DNA from: Betaproteobacteria bacterium | GTDB taxonomy: Bacteria > Pseudomonadota > Gammaproteobacteria > Burkholderiales > Burkholderiaceae_C | Reading direction: 5' to 3' | Assembly: GCA_025356445.1 (NCBI GenBank) | Contig: JANXSZ010000048.1 | Span: 1-62,203 of the forward strand | Length of the DNA stretch: 62,203 nucleotides | In this document: piece by piece, positions 1-8,240 of the stretch | How the letters are laid out: the number at the start of each line of letters is the position of its first letter | How positions within the stretch are numbered: position 1 is the stretch's first letter | Program-made: the position numbers and the translations under genes | The notes under the pieces: model-generated | Told to the model about the DNA's origin: nothing | What the model saw: only the letters and a program-made list of their open reading frames with translations | The model's database searches: none

Positions 1-2141
1 AAAGTTCGTGGCGCACCGGGGAACAGGTAAACGTGGCCGTACTGGTAAGGGGATTCTTTCCAGTAACGCTTGTCCGTCACATTGTCGATGCCTGCACTCC
101 AAGTGGTGCTGGTGCCTCCGATTTTGGTGCTGTAGCGCAGGCTGGCGTCCAGGCGCGTCCAGCTAGGCAGGGTAATGCTGTTGTCTGGCAGAACGGCACG
201 CTGGCCTTCGTGTTGCAGCTGGCCTTGCAACTCCAGGCCCGGTACGCTGGCCACGCGGTAGGTGGCAAGGCTTCGCAATACCCAGTTCGGTACATTGGTT
301 GGGCGCTGGCCATTGGTTGCGGGTTCCAATGTGCTGCCTTGGCGACGTGCATCCAGCAGTGTGATGCCGCCGTTCACGCGCCACGGGCCTTGCACCCACT
401 GAGTGCTGGCTTCTAAGCCTTTGTGGACGGCTTGGCCGTCGTAAGCGCCCAGGCAAGGTGAGATACCCAAGCGGTTGCAGGCGTCCAGGTTGCTCATGGG
501 GCGGGCAATGCGGAAGGCCGTCAGTTGCCAGCCCAGGTTGGTTGTGCCGCCTTTCAGTCCGACCTCCAATTGACGGGACTTGAGCGCTGGCAGGGCCACG
601 CCGGGGTTGCTGTACTGCGAGGCTTTGTTTGGCACGATTTGCGACTCCACGCCTTCTCCGTAGCTGGCATAGGCTTGTAAAGCCGGGTTAAGCGCGTAGC
701 TGGCTGCCAGCCAAGGCGTGAGCAGGTTGGCGTCGTAATGCGTGGCGCGTGAGCCGTTGGTGCGGATGCTGTCGCGCGTGAGGCTGGTGCTGCGCAGGCC
801 CAGCCATGTGCTCAGACGCGGTGTCCAGCGGATAGCGTCATAGGCAGACAGTTCCAATGTGCGTTCATCGCGGTTGGTGTTTTGGTCTGTCTGACTGGGG
901 TCTGCTGGGGTTACCAGCGTGCCTTGTACGTTGCCTGTGCCCACGTAGTTGTAAGCCTCCACCTGGAAGCGGTTTTTGACTTGGCTCTGGGTCAGTCCGA
1001 AACTCACATCGTGCGCAATGCCCGCCGTGGTGAACTTGCCCTTCAGTTTCACGCTGGCCGCCTGCTGGGTACGGCGCTCGTTTTCGCTGCGAAAATCATA
1101 CAGGTCATACGTGCCATTCGAGCAGAAACGGTCGTAATTGCCCTCTGCACTGCAGCCAAAGGGGTAGGCTAGCCGGTCATCCGTGCGCAGGCGCTGGCTG
1201 CCCAGCTGGCCTGACCAGCGCCAATCGCTGTTGATGGCTTGCTCTATACGCAGCGTGCCTGTCAGCGCGTCAAACACCGACGGCTGTGACCAGGGCTGGT
1301 TGTTTAGGTTCAGTCTGGGGTCAACAGGCGCAGGCAGGGTGTTGCCCAACAGGCTGAAACCTGCTTGGCTCGCCTGTACTTTGTGGCTCCATTCCAGCTC
1401 GGCCTCGACCACGGTGTCGCGGCTGATGCGCCAGTCGGTGGCCAAGGCGACCAGATCGCGGTGGCCGTTGATGTTGTTGGTGAGGGGGCGCATTTCCTCA
1501 TGCGCCACGTTGAAGCGGTAGCCAAATACCTTGTCCACACCCACGCGACCACCCAAGTCCAGCGCTGTCAGCACACTGCTGCGGCTGGTGAACTCGATAC
1601 GGGCTGAGCGCAAATTATGCTCGGTAGGCCGCTTTACGACGTAATTCACCAAGCCACCCGGTGCACTGGTGCCTGCTTGGATGCCGCTGGTGCCTTTGAG
1701 AATTTCCACGCGCTCTTTGTTTTCCAGGGGAATGGAGGTTTCCGCGCTGATCGGCAGACCTTCACGGCGGTAGTTGCTGCGGTTGTCCAGGGTGAAGCCG
1801 CGAATCGTCAGGTAATCCCAATAGCCAGGCGAGTTGTAGGCGTCGGTGACGGACGCATCAAAGACCGTCAAATCTGCCAAGCGACGTGCGCCCACAGCCT
1901 GCATTTGCGTGCTGTCGATGACCAGCGCAGAGGCGGGCAAGTCTTTGAGTGCCACATCGCCAAAACCACTGATATCTGCGGTTGGGGCGCTGTTGCGGTC
2001 ATTCACGGTGACGGGTTTGAGCATGACTGCCGCAGGGGCTGAGTCGGTTTGCGCCCAGACGGATGGTGCTACAAAAAACGTAGCTATCAGTGCCCTTGTA
2101 GAGCGCGCAAGAGACAGATTTGGCTTAAATTCAGATGCCAT
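1..2141 (-). CDS. TonB-dependent outer-membrane receptor (3' end cut by window edge)
   Basis: Outer-membrane beta-barrel receptor that takes up a scarce ligand with TonB energy. About 713 codons are open from an ATG at 2141 to the window edge. The start encodes a signal peptide ending near VWAQ, then a plug domain with LTIRGF and ENKERVEILKG-type motifs. The last visible residues (DKRYW ... YLFPGAPRT) are the usual near-terminal barrel strands, so only about ten residues are missing. The sequence is closest to siderophore-receptor-like TonB proteins, but the TPP riboswitch in its leader suggests thiamine or a precursor as ligand (inference). The signal-peptide codons coincide with a dispersed repeat at 2068-2122. 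Confidence 0.9.
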   Translation of the reverse strand, partial: MASEFKPNLSLARSTRALIATFFVAPSVWAQTDSAPAAVMLKPVTVNDRNSAPTADISGFGDVALKDLPASALVIDSTQMQAVGARRLADLTVFDASVTDAYNSPGYWDYLTIRGFTLDNRSNYRREGLPISAETSIPLENKERVEILKGTSGIQAGTSAPGGLVNYVVKRPTEHNLRSARIEFTSRSSVLTALDLGGRVGVDKVFGYRFNVAHEEMRPLTNNINGHRDLVALATDWRISRDTVVEAELEWSHKVQASQAGFSLLGNTLPAPVDPRLNLNNQPWSQPSVFDALTGTLRIEQAINSDWRWSGQLGSQRLRTDDRLAYPFGCSAEGNYDRFCSNGTYDLYDFRSENERRTQQAASVKLKGKFTTAGIAHDVSFGLTQSQVKNRFQVEAYNYVGTGNVQGTLVTPADPSQTDQNTNRDERTLELSAYDAIRWTPRLSTWLGLRSTSLTRDSIRTNGSRATHYDANLLTPWLAASYALNPALQAYASYGEGVESQIVPNKASQYSNPGVALPALKSRQLEVGLKGGTTNLGWQLTAFRIARPMSNLDACNRLGISPCLGAYDGQAVHKGLEASTQWVQGPWRVNGGITLLDARRQGSTLEPATNGQRPTNVPNWVLRSLATYRVASVPGLELQGQLQHEGQRAVLPDNSITLPSWTRLDASLRYSTKIGGTSTTWSAGIDNVTDKRYWKESPYQYGHVYLFPGAPRT
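2068..2122 (+). repeat. Dispersed repeat copy A, inside the TonB receptor signal-peptide codons
   Basis: On the plus strand it reads GCTACAAAAAACGTAGCTAT, then about 20 variable bases, then AGAGCGCGCAAGAGAC and GATTTG. It aligns with the copies in cysN, cysI and ssuB and encodes the hydrophobic part of the receptor signal peptide on the minus strand. Confidence 0.6.
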
Positions 2142-2239
2142 GACGTTACTTTCAACGAAATGGCAGGTCGGCAATCCAAAGGCTTACAGAAAGGGTCTGC
2201 GCTGGCCCCAGAGAAATCGGCAGCCAAGCCTTAAATCAT

Positions 2240-2327
2240 GCTTCCCTGCGCGAGGATTACCTCATCAGGTTCAAAGGGACTCTCTCAGTCAACGGCTTTC
2301 CGGACAGAAAACCGTGACACCCCTAGC
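2240..2327 (-). promoter_or_regulatory. TPP (thiamine pyrophosphate) riboswitch
   Basis: Read on the minus strand this leader has the conserved THI-box blocks in order: AGGGGTG at the 5' side, CTGAGAGAGTCCC, then TTTGAACCTGATGAGG, and GCGCAGGGAAGC at the 3' side. The last block lies about 100 nt upstream of the TonB receptor ATG. TPP riboswitches turn off thiamine synthesis and uptake genes when TPP is plentiful. Two complementary stretches downstream (AAGGCTT near 2225-2231 and AAGCCTT near 2175-2185) may belong to the expression platform; no U-tract terminator is visible, so control of translation is more likely. Confidence 0.9.
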
Positions 2328-2396
2328 GTTGTCCCGTATAACGAGACGCGTGCCATTGTAAAAGAGACCACGCCCATAACACCCGGAGACGCCTCT

Positions 2397-4391
2397 ATGA
2401 AACCCACCCTAACTGCCATCACCTTGGCCTTCATGGCGTTGGCTGCGCTTGCCCAGCCCACGCCATCGGCCCAACCTGCCCAACCCAGCACCCGGGCGCT
2501 GCAAGCCCAGGCGCTGATTGCGCTGCCCTTTGCCGACCGGCAGGACTTTGCCGATGCCCGCCGTGGCTTCATCGCCGCCTTGCCTGATGCGCTGGTGCCC
2601 GGTTCACAGTACCCTGTGTGGAGCATGAAGCCCTACGGTTTTCTGCAACCCGATACCGCTGGTACAGACGCTGCAGCCCAAGCGCCTGATACCGTCCACC
2701 CCAGTCTGTGGCGGCAAGCGCAATTGAACGCCATCCACGGTCTGTTCAAGGTCACAGAGCGTGTTTACCAAGTGCGCGGCATGGACATTTCCAACATGAC
2801 GATCATCGAAGGCGACACCGGCCTCATCGTCATTGATCCCTTGCTCTCAGTTGAAACTGCCAAAGCCGCGCTGGCGTTGTACCGCGCCAATGTGCCCAGC
2901 ACCAAACCCGTGCTGGCCGTGATTTACAGCCACAGCCATATTGACCACTTCGGCGGTGTACGCGGTATCGTGGATGCGCAAGACGTGGCTGCAGGCAAGG
3001 TCGCGATCATTGCGCCCGACGGCTTCATGGCCCACGCTGTGGCTGAAAACGTGCTCGCTGGACATGCCATGGGGCGGCGTGCCCAGTACATGTACGGCCC
3101 GCTGCTGCCTGCGGGCCCGCTGGGGCAGGTGGATACGGGCCTGGGTAAAAACGTCTCGCGCGGCAGCTACTCGCTCATCGCTCCCACTGTGCTGGTACGC
3201 CAAAACGGCGAGCGCCAAACCCTTGATGGCATCGAGGTCGTCTTTCACCTCACGCCCGGCAGTGAAGCCCCGGCGGAGATGAACATGTTCTTCCCCCAAC
3301 TCAAGCTCCTGAACATGGCTGAGAACACCAGCCACAACATGCACAACCTCTACACCATCCGCGGTGCCGAGGTGCGTGATGGCAACGCTTGGTCGCGCTA
3401 CATCAGCGAAGCCATGGAGCAGTTCGGTGGTCAGACCGATGTGCTGATTGCCCAGCACCACTGGCCCACCTGGGGCACCGCCCGTATTGGCAGCTTTATG
3501 GCGCACCAGAGGGATCTGTACAAGTTCATCCACGACCAGTCGGTGCGCCTCATCAACCACGGTTACAAGCCCGAAGAAATCGCTGAGACGTTGAAACTCC
3601 CCGCCAGCCTGGAAAGCGACTGGGCCTTGCGTGGCTATTACGGCACGCTCAGCCACAACGCCAAAGCGGTCTACCAAAAATACATGGGTTGGTACGACGC
3701 CAATCCTGCCAACCTGAACCCCTTGCCGCCTGTGGCCACCGCCAAAAAGAACATCGAGTACATGGGGGGATCGGCAGCGGTCATCGCCCGTGCCAAAGAG
3801 GATTTCGCCCAAGGTAACTTCCGTTGGGTCGCCAGTGTGATGAACCAGGTTGTCTTTGCCGAACCGGGCAACCTGGAGGCCCGCACCCTGGCCGCGAACG
3901 CACTTGAGCAGCTGGGTTACCAGTCTGAAGCCGGTACATGGCGCAATGCTTACCTGTTTGGGGCGCTGGAGCTGCGTTCGGGTGTGGCCAAGCTGCCTCG
4001 CTCCTCCATCCCGCCTGATTTGGTGCGTGCTTTGCCTATGCCACTGGTGTTTGAATCCATGGGAACCCGCTTGAATGCTTCCAAGGCGGAAGGCCAAACC
4101 ATCGTGATCAACTGGAAGCTGACCGATACTGGTGAGCAGTACGTCACCCGGCTTGAAAATTCCGCCCTGACCTACGTCAGCGGTAAACAAGACCCGCAAG
4201 CGGATACCACCGTCGCCTTCACCCGCGCAACGTGGGACGCGGTATCGCTGAAAGAATTGGCCCTGCCTAAAGCTTTGCTGACAGGGCAAATCAAAATCAG
4301 CGGCAGCCTGCCCCAGTTGCAAGCCTTGTTTGGTTTATTGGAAGATTTTCCGGCGCAGTTTGAGGTGGTTGAGCCTAGAAAATTGCCGTAA
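2397..4391 (+). CDS. Secreted alkyl/aryl-sulfatase, metallo-beta-lactamase fold (SdsA1-like)
   Basis: Hydrolyses primary alkyl sulfate esters (dodecyl-sulfate-type substrates) to alcohol and sulfate. The 664-residue protein has a signal peptide (MKPTLTAITLAFMALAALAQ), the metal-binding motif HSHIDHFGG at residues 179-187, a dimerisation middle region and a C-terminal SCP2-like domain, the usual order and length of this family. The ATG at 2397 is chosen because it starts the signal peptide and has GGAGA about 10 nt upstream; an in-frame extension to 2238 would run through the riboswitch DNA. It may supply sulfate to the cys system in this window (inference). Confidence 0.92.
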   Translation: MKPTLTAITLAFMALAALAQPTPSAQPAQPSTRALQAQALIALPFADRQDFADARRGFIAALPDALVPGSQYPVWSMKPYGFLQPDTAGTDAAAQAPDTVHPSLWRQAQLNAIHGLFKVTERVYQVRGMDISNMTIIEGDTGLIVIDPLLSVETAKAALALYRANVPSTKPVLAVIYSHSHIDHFGGVRGIVDAQDVAAGKVAIIAPDGFMAHAVAENVLAGHAMGRRAQYMYGPLLPAGPLGQVDTGLGKNVSRGSYSLIAPTVLVRQNGERQTLDGIEVVFHLTPGSEAPAEMNMFFPQLKLLNMAENTSHNMHNLYTIRGAEVRDGNAWSRYISEAMEQFGGQTDVLIAQHHWPTWGTARIGSFMAHQRDLYKFIHDQSVRLINHGYKPEEIAETLKLPASLESDWALRGYYGTLSHNAKAVYQKYMGWYDANPANLNPLPPVATAKKNIEYMGGSAAVIARAKEDFAQGNFRWVASVMNQVVFAEPGNLEARTLAANALEQLGYQSEAGTWRNAYLFGALELRSGVAKLPRSSIPPDLVRALPMPLVFESMGTRLNASKAEGQTIVINWKLTDTGEQYVTRLENSALTYVSGKQDPQADTTVAFTRATWDAVSLKELALPKALLTGQIKISGSLPQLQALFGLLEDFPAQFEVVEPRKLP

Positions 4392-4394
4392 AGC

Positions 4395-5186
4395 TCAAGA
4401 GGCAGCGTTTTTGCGCAGTGTGGGCAGCCCCACGCCGGTGGCGTCAAATCCGCCGTCCACAGCCAGCACTTGGCCGTTCACATAGCTTGCTGCCGTGCTG
4501 CACAGAAACCCGATGGCTGATGCTATTTCTTCAGGGGTGCCGTACCGGTTCAGCGGAATGGCATCGTAGTAGTCAGAACGAATCGCCACGCTGTGAACCA
4601 GCTTGGACATTTCCGTGTCCACCGGGCCGGGGGCGATGGCATTGACCCGAATGCCTACGTTGCCCAACTCGGCGGCCATTTGCTTCGTGAGATGAATCAG
4701 CGCTGCCTTGCTGGTGCCGTAAGCGACGCGCAGTGTGCTGGCACGCAGGCCCGAGATGGATGCGATGTTGACGATGCTGCCGCCACCTGTTTTGAGCATG
4801 ACCGGTGCGCAGGCCTGGGTGCACAGGAAAGCTCCGTCCAGATTGGTTGCCATCACATGGCGCCATTCGGCAAACGTGGTTTGCGCAATGGGTTTGAACA
4901 CCGCCACACCGGCGTTGTTCACCAGGGCGTCAATACGGCCAAAATGGGCTGCAACCTTGTCCACCGCAGCTTGCACCTGCTCTGGGTCGGACACATCGCA
5001 GAGCACGGTCAAGACGTGGGTGGCATTGTTCAGCACCTTGGCGGTGTTTGCCAGCGTGTCGGCGTCGATATCCAGCAGGGCGATGCGGTGACCCTGGGCC
5101 AAAAACCATTGTCCGGCTGCCAAGCCAATGCCGCGTGCGCCGCCAGTGATAACGGCCACAGGGCCAGATGAAGATGTCAAAGTCAC
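4395..5186 (-). CDS. SDR-family NAD(P)-dependent oxidoreductase
   Basis: A classical short-chain dehydrogenase of 263 residues that oxidises or reduces an alcohol/carbonyl of unknown identity. Visible are the cofactor motif TGGARGIG (residues 14-21), the NNAG motif, the catalytic Ser followed by YGTSK, and PGPVDTEM after the active site. It starts at GTG 5186, supported by AGGAG about 7 nt upstream. It is the last gene of a minus-strand set with two PPC/DUF296 genes, 36 bp downstream of the second. The spacer is the A-rich repeat AAAATAAAAATAAAAATAAT. It ends 3 bp after the convergent alkylsulfatase. Confidence 0.88.
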   Translation of the reverse strand: MTLTSSSGPVAVITGGARGIGLAAGQWFLAQGHRIALLDIDADTLANTAKVLNNATHVLTVLCDVSDPEQVQAAVDKVAAHFGRIDALVNNAGVAVFKPIAQTTFAEWRHVMATNLDGAFLCTQACAPVMLKTGGGSIVNIASISGLRASTLRVAYGTSKAALIHLTKQMAAELGNVGIRVNAIAPGPVDTEMSKLVHSVAIRSDYYDAIPLNRYGTPEEIASAIGFLCSTAASYVNGQVLAVDGGFDATGVGLPTLRKNAAS

Positions 5187-5222
5187 AAGAGTGCTCCTGA
5201 AAAATAAAAATAAAAATAATGA

Positions 5223-5639
5223 TCAAAGCGTGCCTGATGGCAGCCATTCTTCCAGCGTGACTTCAAAAGTCATGCAGACAATGTTGAATCCCGAGACGAA
5301 AAGACCGCCATGAACGTTGCCTTCGGTATCGGCCACCACGCCTGTGAGGGTTGCTTTCAGCGTGCCGTCGTTGTGTGAGCGAACTTCACCAGCGAGGCTG
5401 ACGACTTCAATTGCTGGGCCTTTGATGTGCTGAGCCGTGCCATCGTGTCTTATCAGGCAGGCATCGACCAAGCTGCCCAGGGCACCGCGCACAAAGGCGT
5501 TCTTGAAGCCTTGGCTCATGCAGATGGCTTCGATGCTTTGAACCAGGTCTTCATTGGGCGCAATACGCGCACAGGCCACTCTGCCCATGCTGCCGGTTTC
5601 AACATGGTGAGGGTTGGGGGACTCAATCGGGTCACGCAT
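5223..5639 (-). CDS. PPC/DUF296-domain protein, second of a pair
   Basis: A 138-residue protein of the PPC (DUF296) family, which form small beta-rich trimers; some carry AT-hook DNA-binding segments, but none is seen here. The centre (RGALGSLVDACL ... LAGEVRS) and the end (GNVHGGLF ... TFEVTLEEW) fit this fold. The ATG at 5639 lies inside the last codons of the preceding PPC gene (8-nt overlap), which suggests translational coupling. A longer in-frame reading to 5858 would overlap that gene almost fully and has no family similarity. The biochemical role is unknown. Confidence 0.75.
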   Translation of the reverse strand: MRDPIESPNPHHVETGSMGRVACARIAPNEDLVQSIEAICMSQGFKNAFVRGALGSLVDACLIRHDGTAQHIKGPAIEVVSLAGEVRSHNDGTLKATLTGVVADTEGNVHGGLFVSGFNIVCMTFEVTLEEWLPSGTL

Positions 5640-6183
5640 GGTGCAGGGTCTCACAAGGTTGTAGCAGCGATATCTGGGTTTCGGGGTCGAAGACCACCCG
5701 CAACTCGAAGCCCTCCAGCGCGGTGACGAGCACTGAAATGGGCTCCTGGCCGATGTTGCTGTGCGTTGGCAAAAGGTGACCGCCTCTGACCTGTCCCGTC
5801 TCGTTGCGGAACGTTGCATGGCAATGCACCAGCGGCTCGCCGCTGGCGCTTTTTCCAAGCGTGGCGTTGCCGAAGATCAGGTAACTTTTTCCGCTGTTGA
5901 TCGGCGCTGCATAACAGGCCACAGTCTGGCCTGATGGGTCAGGTTGTCCAACGCAATACTGAAGGTGGCTGAACGCCCCGCCAAGAAGGGTCATGGATGC
6001 ATTTTGAATGCCTACAGCGTAAAGAGGCTCCACCAGTGCTTCAAACAAGGTTCGGCCCGGTTGCAGGCGAAGCCGGACATGCTGTGCGCCCGGTGCTTGC
6101 TGGCTGCGCACACGTACCGGGTCGACAGGGCCAGGGTGAATGAGGGTGCGCGGCCTGATCGGGTCTGCTGAAGCGAGGTTCAT
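5632..6183 (-). CDS. PPC/DUF296-domain protein, first of a pair
   Basis: A 183-residue protein with a PPC-like core: LLGGAFSHL, later VHCHATF and RGGHLLP, the His-rich and GGH segments typical of this fold. It is longer than its neighbour by an N-terminal stretch of about 45 residues (RPRTLIHPGPVDPVRV...). It is the first gene of the minus-strand PPC - PPC - SDR set and is divergent from a LysR regulator 118 bp away, which probably controls it. No AT-hook is seen. The function is unknown; a small-molecule binding or enzymatic role alongside the SDR is possible. Confidence 0.72.
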   Translation of the reverse strand: MNLASADPIRPRTLIHPGPVDPVRVRSQQAPGAQHVRLRLQPGRTLFEALVEPLYAVGIQNASMTLLGGAFSHLQYCVGQPDPSGQTVACYAAPINSGKSYLIFGNATLGKSASGEPLVHCHATFRNETGQVRGGHLLPTHSNIGQEPISVLVTALEGFELRVVFDPETQISLLQPCETLHHA

Positions 6184-6301
6184 GGTCGATGTCTCTGGAA
6201 TAGGGCGTGGCGTGCGACGATGGGATGGGAGCGAAGTCTAGGCAATTCCGTTCATTTGCAAAAGTCTTTTTTTCAAATAAATCAATTTAGAATTCAGATG
6301 A

Positions 6302-7180
6302 ATGGAACTGCGTCACCTTCGTTGCTTTGTTGCGGTTGCCGATGAGCTTCATTTCGGTCGTGCGGCCAAACGCCTGAACCTCTCACAGCCGCCAGTCAGC
6401 CTTGCGATCAAAGAGCTGGAGGCCGAATTGGGCCTGCGCTTGTTTGACCGCACCTCGCGCAGCATTCAACTCACCACCGGCGGCGCAGAGGCGCTTCGGG
6501 ATGCCCGGGCCGTGCTGGCGCGCACCGAGTCCATGCGCCTGCATGCGCGCGATACGGCGGGTGGCTATGCTGGGTCACTGTCCATTGGCTTCATCAGTGT
6601 GGCTACGTACTCTTTTTTGCCTGATGTACTGCGCCGTTTCATCGAAGTGTTCCCCAAAGTCCGCATTTCGTTGCACGAATCAACCACAGACCAAATGCTG
6701 GGGGACCTCGAGTCGGGCGTGCTGGACGTGGGGTGTATCTTTGCCTCACCGCAGTTGCCTCCTGGCCTGCACTACCAGGCGACCCACCGGGATCCCTTGA
6801 TCGTGGCTTTGCCCGAGCACCACCCGCTGGCCTCTCTGGCCCGCATACCGCTGGAACGCCTTGCCAATGAGCAGTTCCTCACTTTCGAGCGTCATTTCGG
6901 GCCCATGATGTTCGACATCGTCGTCAGCACCTGCATGCGGCATGGCTTTAGCCCACGTATCTTTCCGGCGCGACAAATGCACACCATTGTCAGCCTGGTC
7001 TCGGGCGGTATCGGTGTGGCGCTGGTGCCTGCCTGTGTGGAGGTCTTGCACCGTGAGGGCGTGGTGTACCGGCCATTGCAAAGCGCTCCCACACTGGTTG
7101 AAACGGGGGCTGCCTGGCGGACTGAGGACGATTCTCCTGCGTTGCTGGAGTTTGTTCGCTACCTGCCAACCTTACGCTAA
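6302..7180 (+). CDS. LysR-family transcriptional regulator
   Basis: A LysR-type regulator of 292 residues: N-terminal winged helix-turn-helix (MELRHLRCFVAVADELHFGR ... SQPPVSLAIKELE, residues 1-60) and a C-terminal effector-binding domain (SIGFISVATYSFLP ...). The helix-turn-helix resembles BenM/CatR-type regulators of aromatic or acid catabolism. It is divergent from the PPC - PPC - SDR genes, the classic arrangement for control of the neighbouring operon. The 118-bp spacer is AT-rich near the start codon. The effector is not known. Confidence 0.9.
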   Translation: MELRHLRCFVAVADELHFGRAAKRLNLSQPPVSLAIKELEAELGLRLFDRTSRSIQLTTGGAEALRDARAVLARTESMRLHARDTAGGYAGSLSIGFISVATYSFLPDVLRRFIEVFPKVRISLHESTTDQMLGDLESGVLDVGCIFASPQLPPGLHYQATHRDPLIVALPEHHPLASLARIPLERLANEQFLTFERHFGPMMFDIVVSTCMRHGFSPRIFPARQMHTIVSLVSGGIGVALVPACVEVLHREGVVYRPLQSAPTLVETGAAWRTEDDSPALLEFVRYLPTLR

Positions 7181-7206
7181 ACCCTGGTCGCACGGTCTTT
7201 GCCGGC

Positions 7207-8031
7207 TTACACGGGATACGGACTGCTGTGGTGCGGTGTCTCGGCTTGCAATGCCGTTAATTCCCGGCTGGCCTGCATCAACCGGTTTCCCAGTGTGGCG
7301 CTTCTGGCCGTACCCAAACGGCTTTCAATGGCGGCAATGCTGACAGACGCCACGGGGCGGTTGTTGGCGTCAAACACGGGCACACCGACTGCCCAGCTGC
7401 CTTCAATCACCAAGCCAGGCTGTGTGCAATAGCCTTTAGCCCTTGTTTCATTGACCAGTTGCCGGATGGCTTCGTCTGTACAGCGTGGAAAGCGCTCTGC
7501 CCGCAAAGCGGCGTTGCGCGACAGCACGTCGTCCACCTCTTGGTCTGACAGTGCAGCGAGGATGGCGCAGGCCCCTGCACCAACGCCCAAAGGCAAGCGG
7601 TCTCCTGGCTTGATAAGCTGGTTGCGGATCGGGAAATCGCCCTCATTGCGCGACAAACAGATGCTTTCATAGCCATGCAACACGGTGAAAAAGACGGTGT
7701 CGCCTGATTCCAGGGCCAGCATGCGCAAGGTGGAGGCCGAGAGCCGTTGCAGTTCGTAGCTCGGTTCGGCGGCCAGGCCGACCGCGAAAGCTTCGGGTCC
7801 CAGCCGGTAGCAGCCAGAGGTACGGTCATGCAGCACAAAGCCTTCGTCGACCAGGGTGCGCGTCAGCCGTATCGCGGTGGATTTGTTCAGAGCCAGGCGG
7901 CGGCCAATTTCACCCATCCGCAGGCCACCAGGGCCGATCCGTGTGAGCAGTCGCAAGACGGATAAGCCCCGTCGTAAGGTTTGGGCACCTGCTACCTCGG
8001 TGGTTGCAGGGGCAGGTGGATTTTTGAGCAT
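7207..8031 (-). CDS. IclR-family transcriptional regulator
   Basis: A 274-residue IclR-type regulator: winged helix-turn-helix (LSVLRLLTRIGPGGLRMGEIGRRLALNKSTA split over residues 25-55) and an effector domain with GDTVFFTVLHGYESICLSR and VGVPVFDANNRPVASVSIA, the conserved ligand-pocket blocks. It is divergent from the thiolase - ligase - TRAP operon. The 209-bp intergenic region has GGTTCA/TGAACC inverted repeats that are likely operators. It probably represses the catabolic operon and itself until an acid ligand appears (inference). Confidence 0.9.
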   Translation of the reverse strand: MLKNPPAPATTEVAGAQTLRRGLSVLRLLTRIGPGGLRMGEIGRRLALNKSTAIRLTRTLVDEGFVLHDRTSGCYRLGPEAFAVGLAAEPSYELQRLSASTLRMLALESGDTVFFTVLHGYESICLSRNEGDFPIRNQLIKPGDRLPLGVGAGACAILAALSDQEVDDVLSRNAALRAERFPRCTDEAIRQLVNETRAKGYCTQPGLVIEGSWAVGVPVFDANNRPVASVSIAAIESRLGTARSATLGNRLMQASRELTALQAETPHHSSPYPV

Positions 8032-8042
8032 ATGAGAATTTT

Positions 8043-8063
8043 AAGGTTCACATAATGAACCTT
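8043..8063. promoter_or_regulatory. Probable IclR operator, perfect palindrome
   Basis: AAGGTTCA, five bases, TGAACCTT: a perfect 8-bp inverted repeat 12 bp upstream of the iclR-type start codon. The same core recurs twice more in this intergenic region, as expected for an autoregulating IclR protein. Confidence 0.6.
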
Positions 8064-8096
8064 TTTTTCAGGGGAAACCCGAGGCTATGTACTCAT

Positions 8097-8217
8097 ATGG
8101 TGAACCTGTTTTTGGATTTTGCTAAGCGTTGCTTGAAAAATAACCCAGCTTCACCCCTACCATCACTGCACTTGCGTTGCTGTCTGCGCGCAGATGTAGC
8201 GTAAAACAGGTTCATAT
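8097..8217. promoter_or_regulatory. Distant inverted half-sites of the same operator
   Basis: ATGGTGAACCTGTT at 8097-8110 and AACAGGTTCATAT at 8205-8217 are inverted copies of each other and share GGTTCA/TGAACC with the palindrome at 8043. The second ends 23 bp before the thiolase ATG and probably overlaps its promoter. Confidence 0.5.
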
Positions 8218-8240
8218 ATTAGACTTTTTAGGAAACCTCT

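Noticed and set aside
2847-4322. 491-codon open frame antisense to the alkylsulfatase gene
   Set aside because: It has no family motif and mirrors a well-conserved gene; long antisense frames are common in GC-rich DNA.
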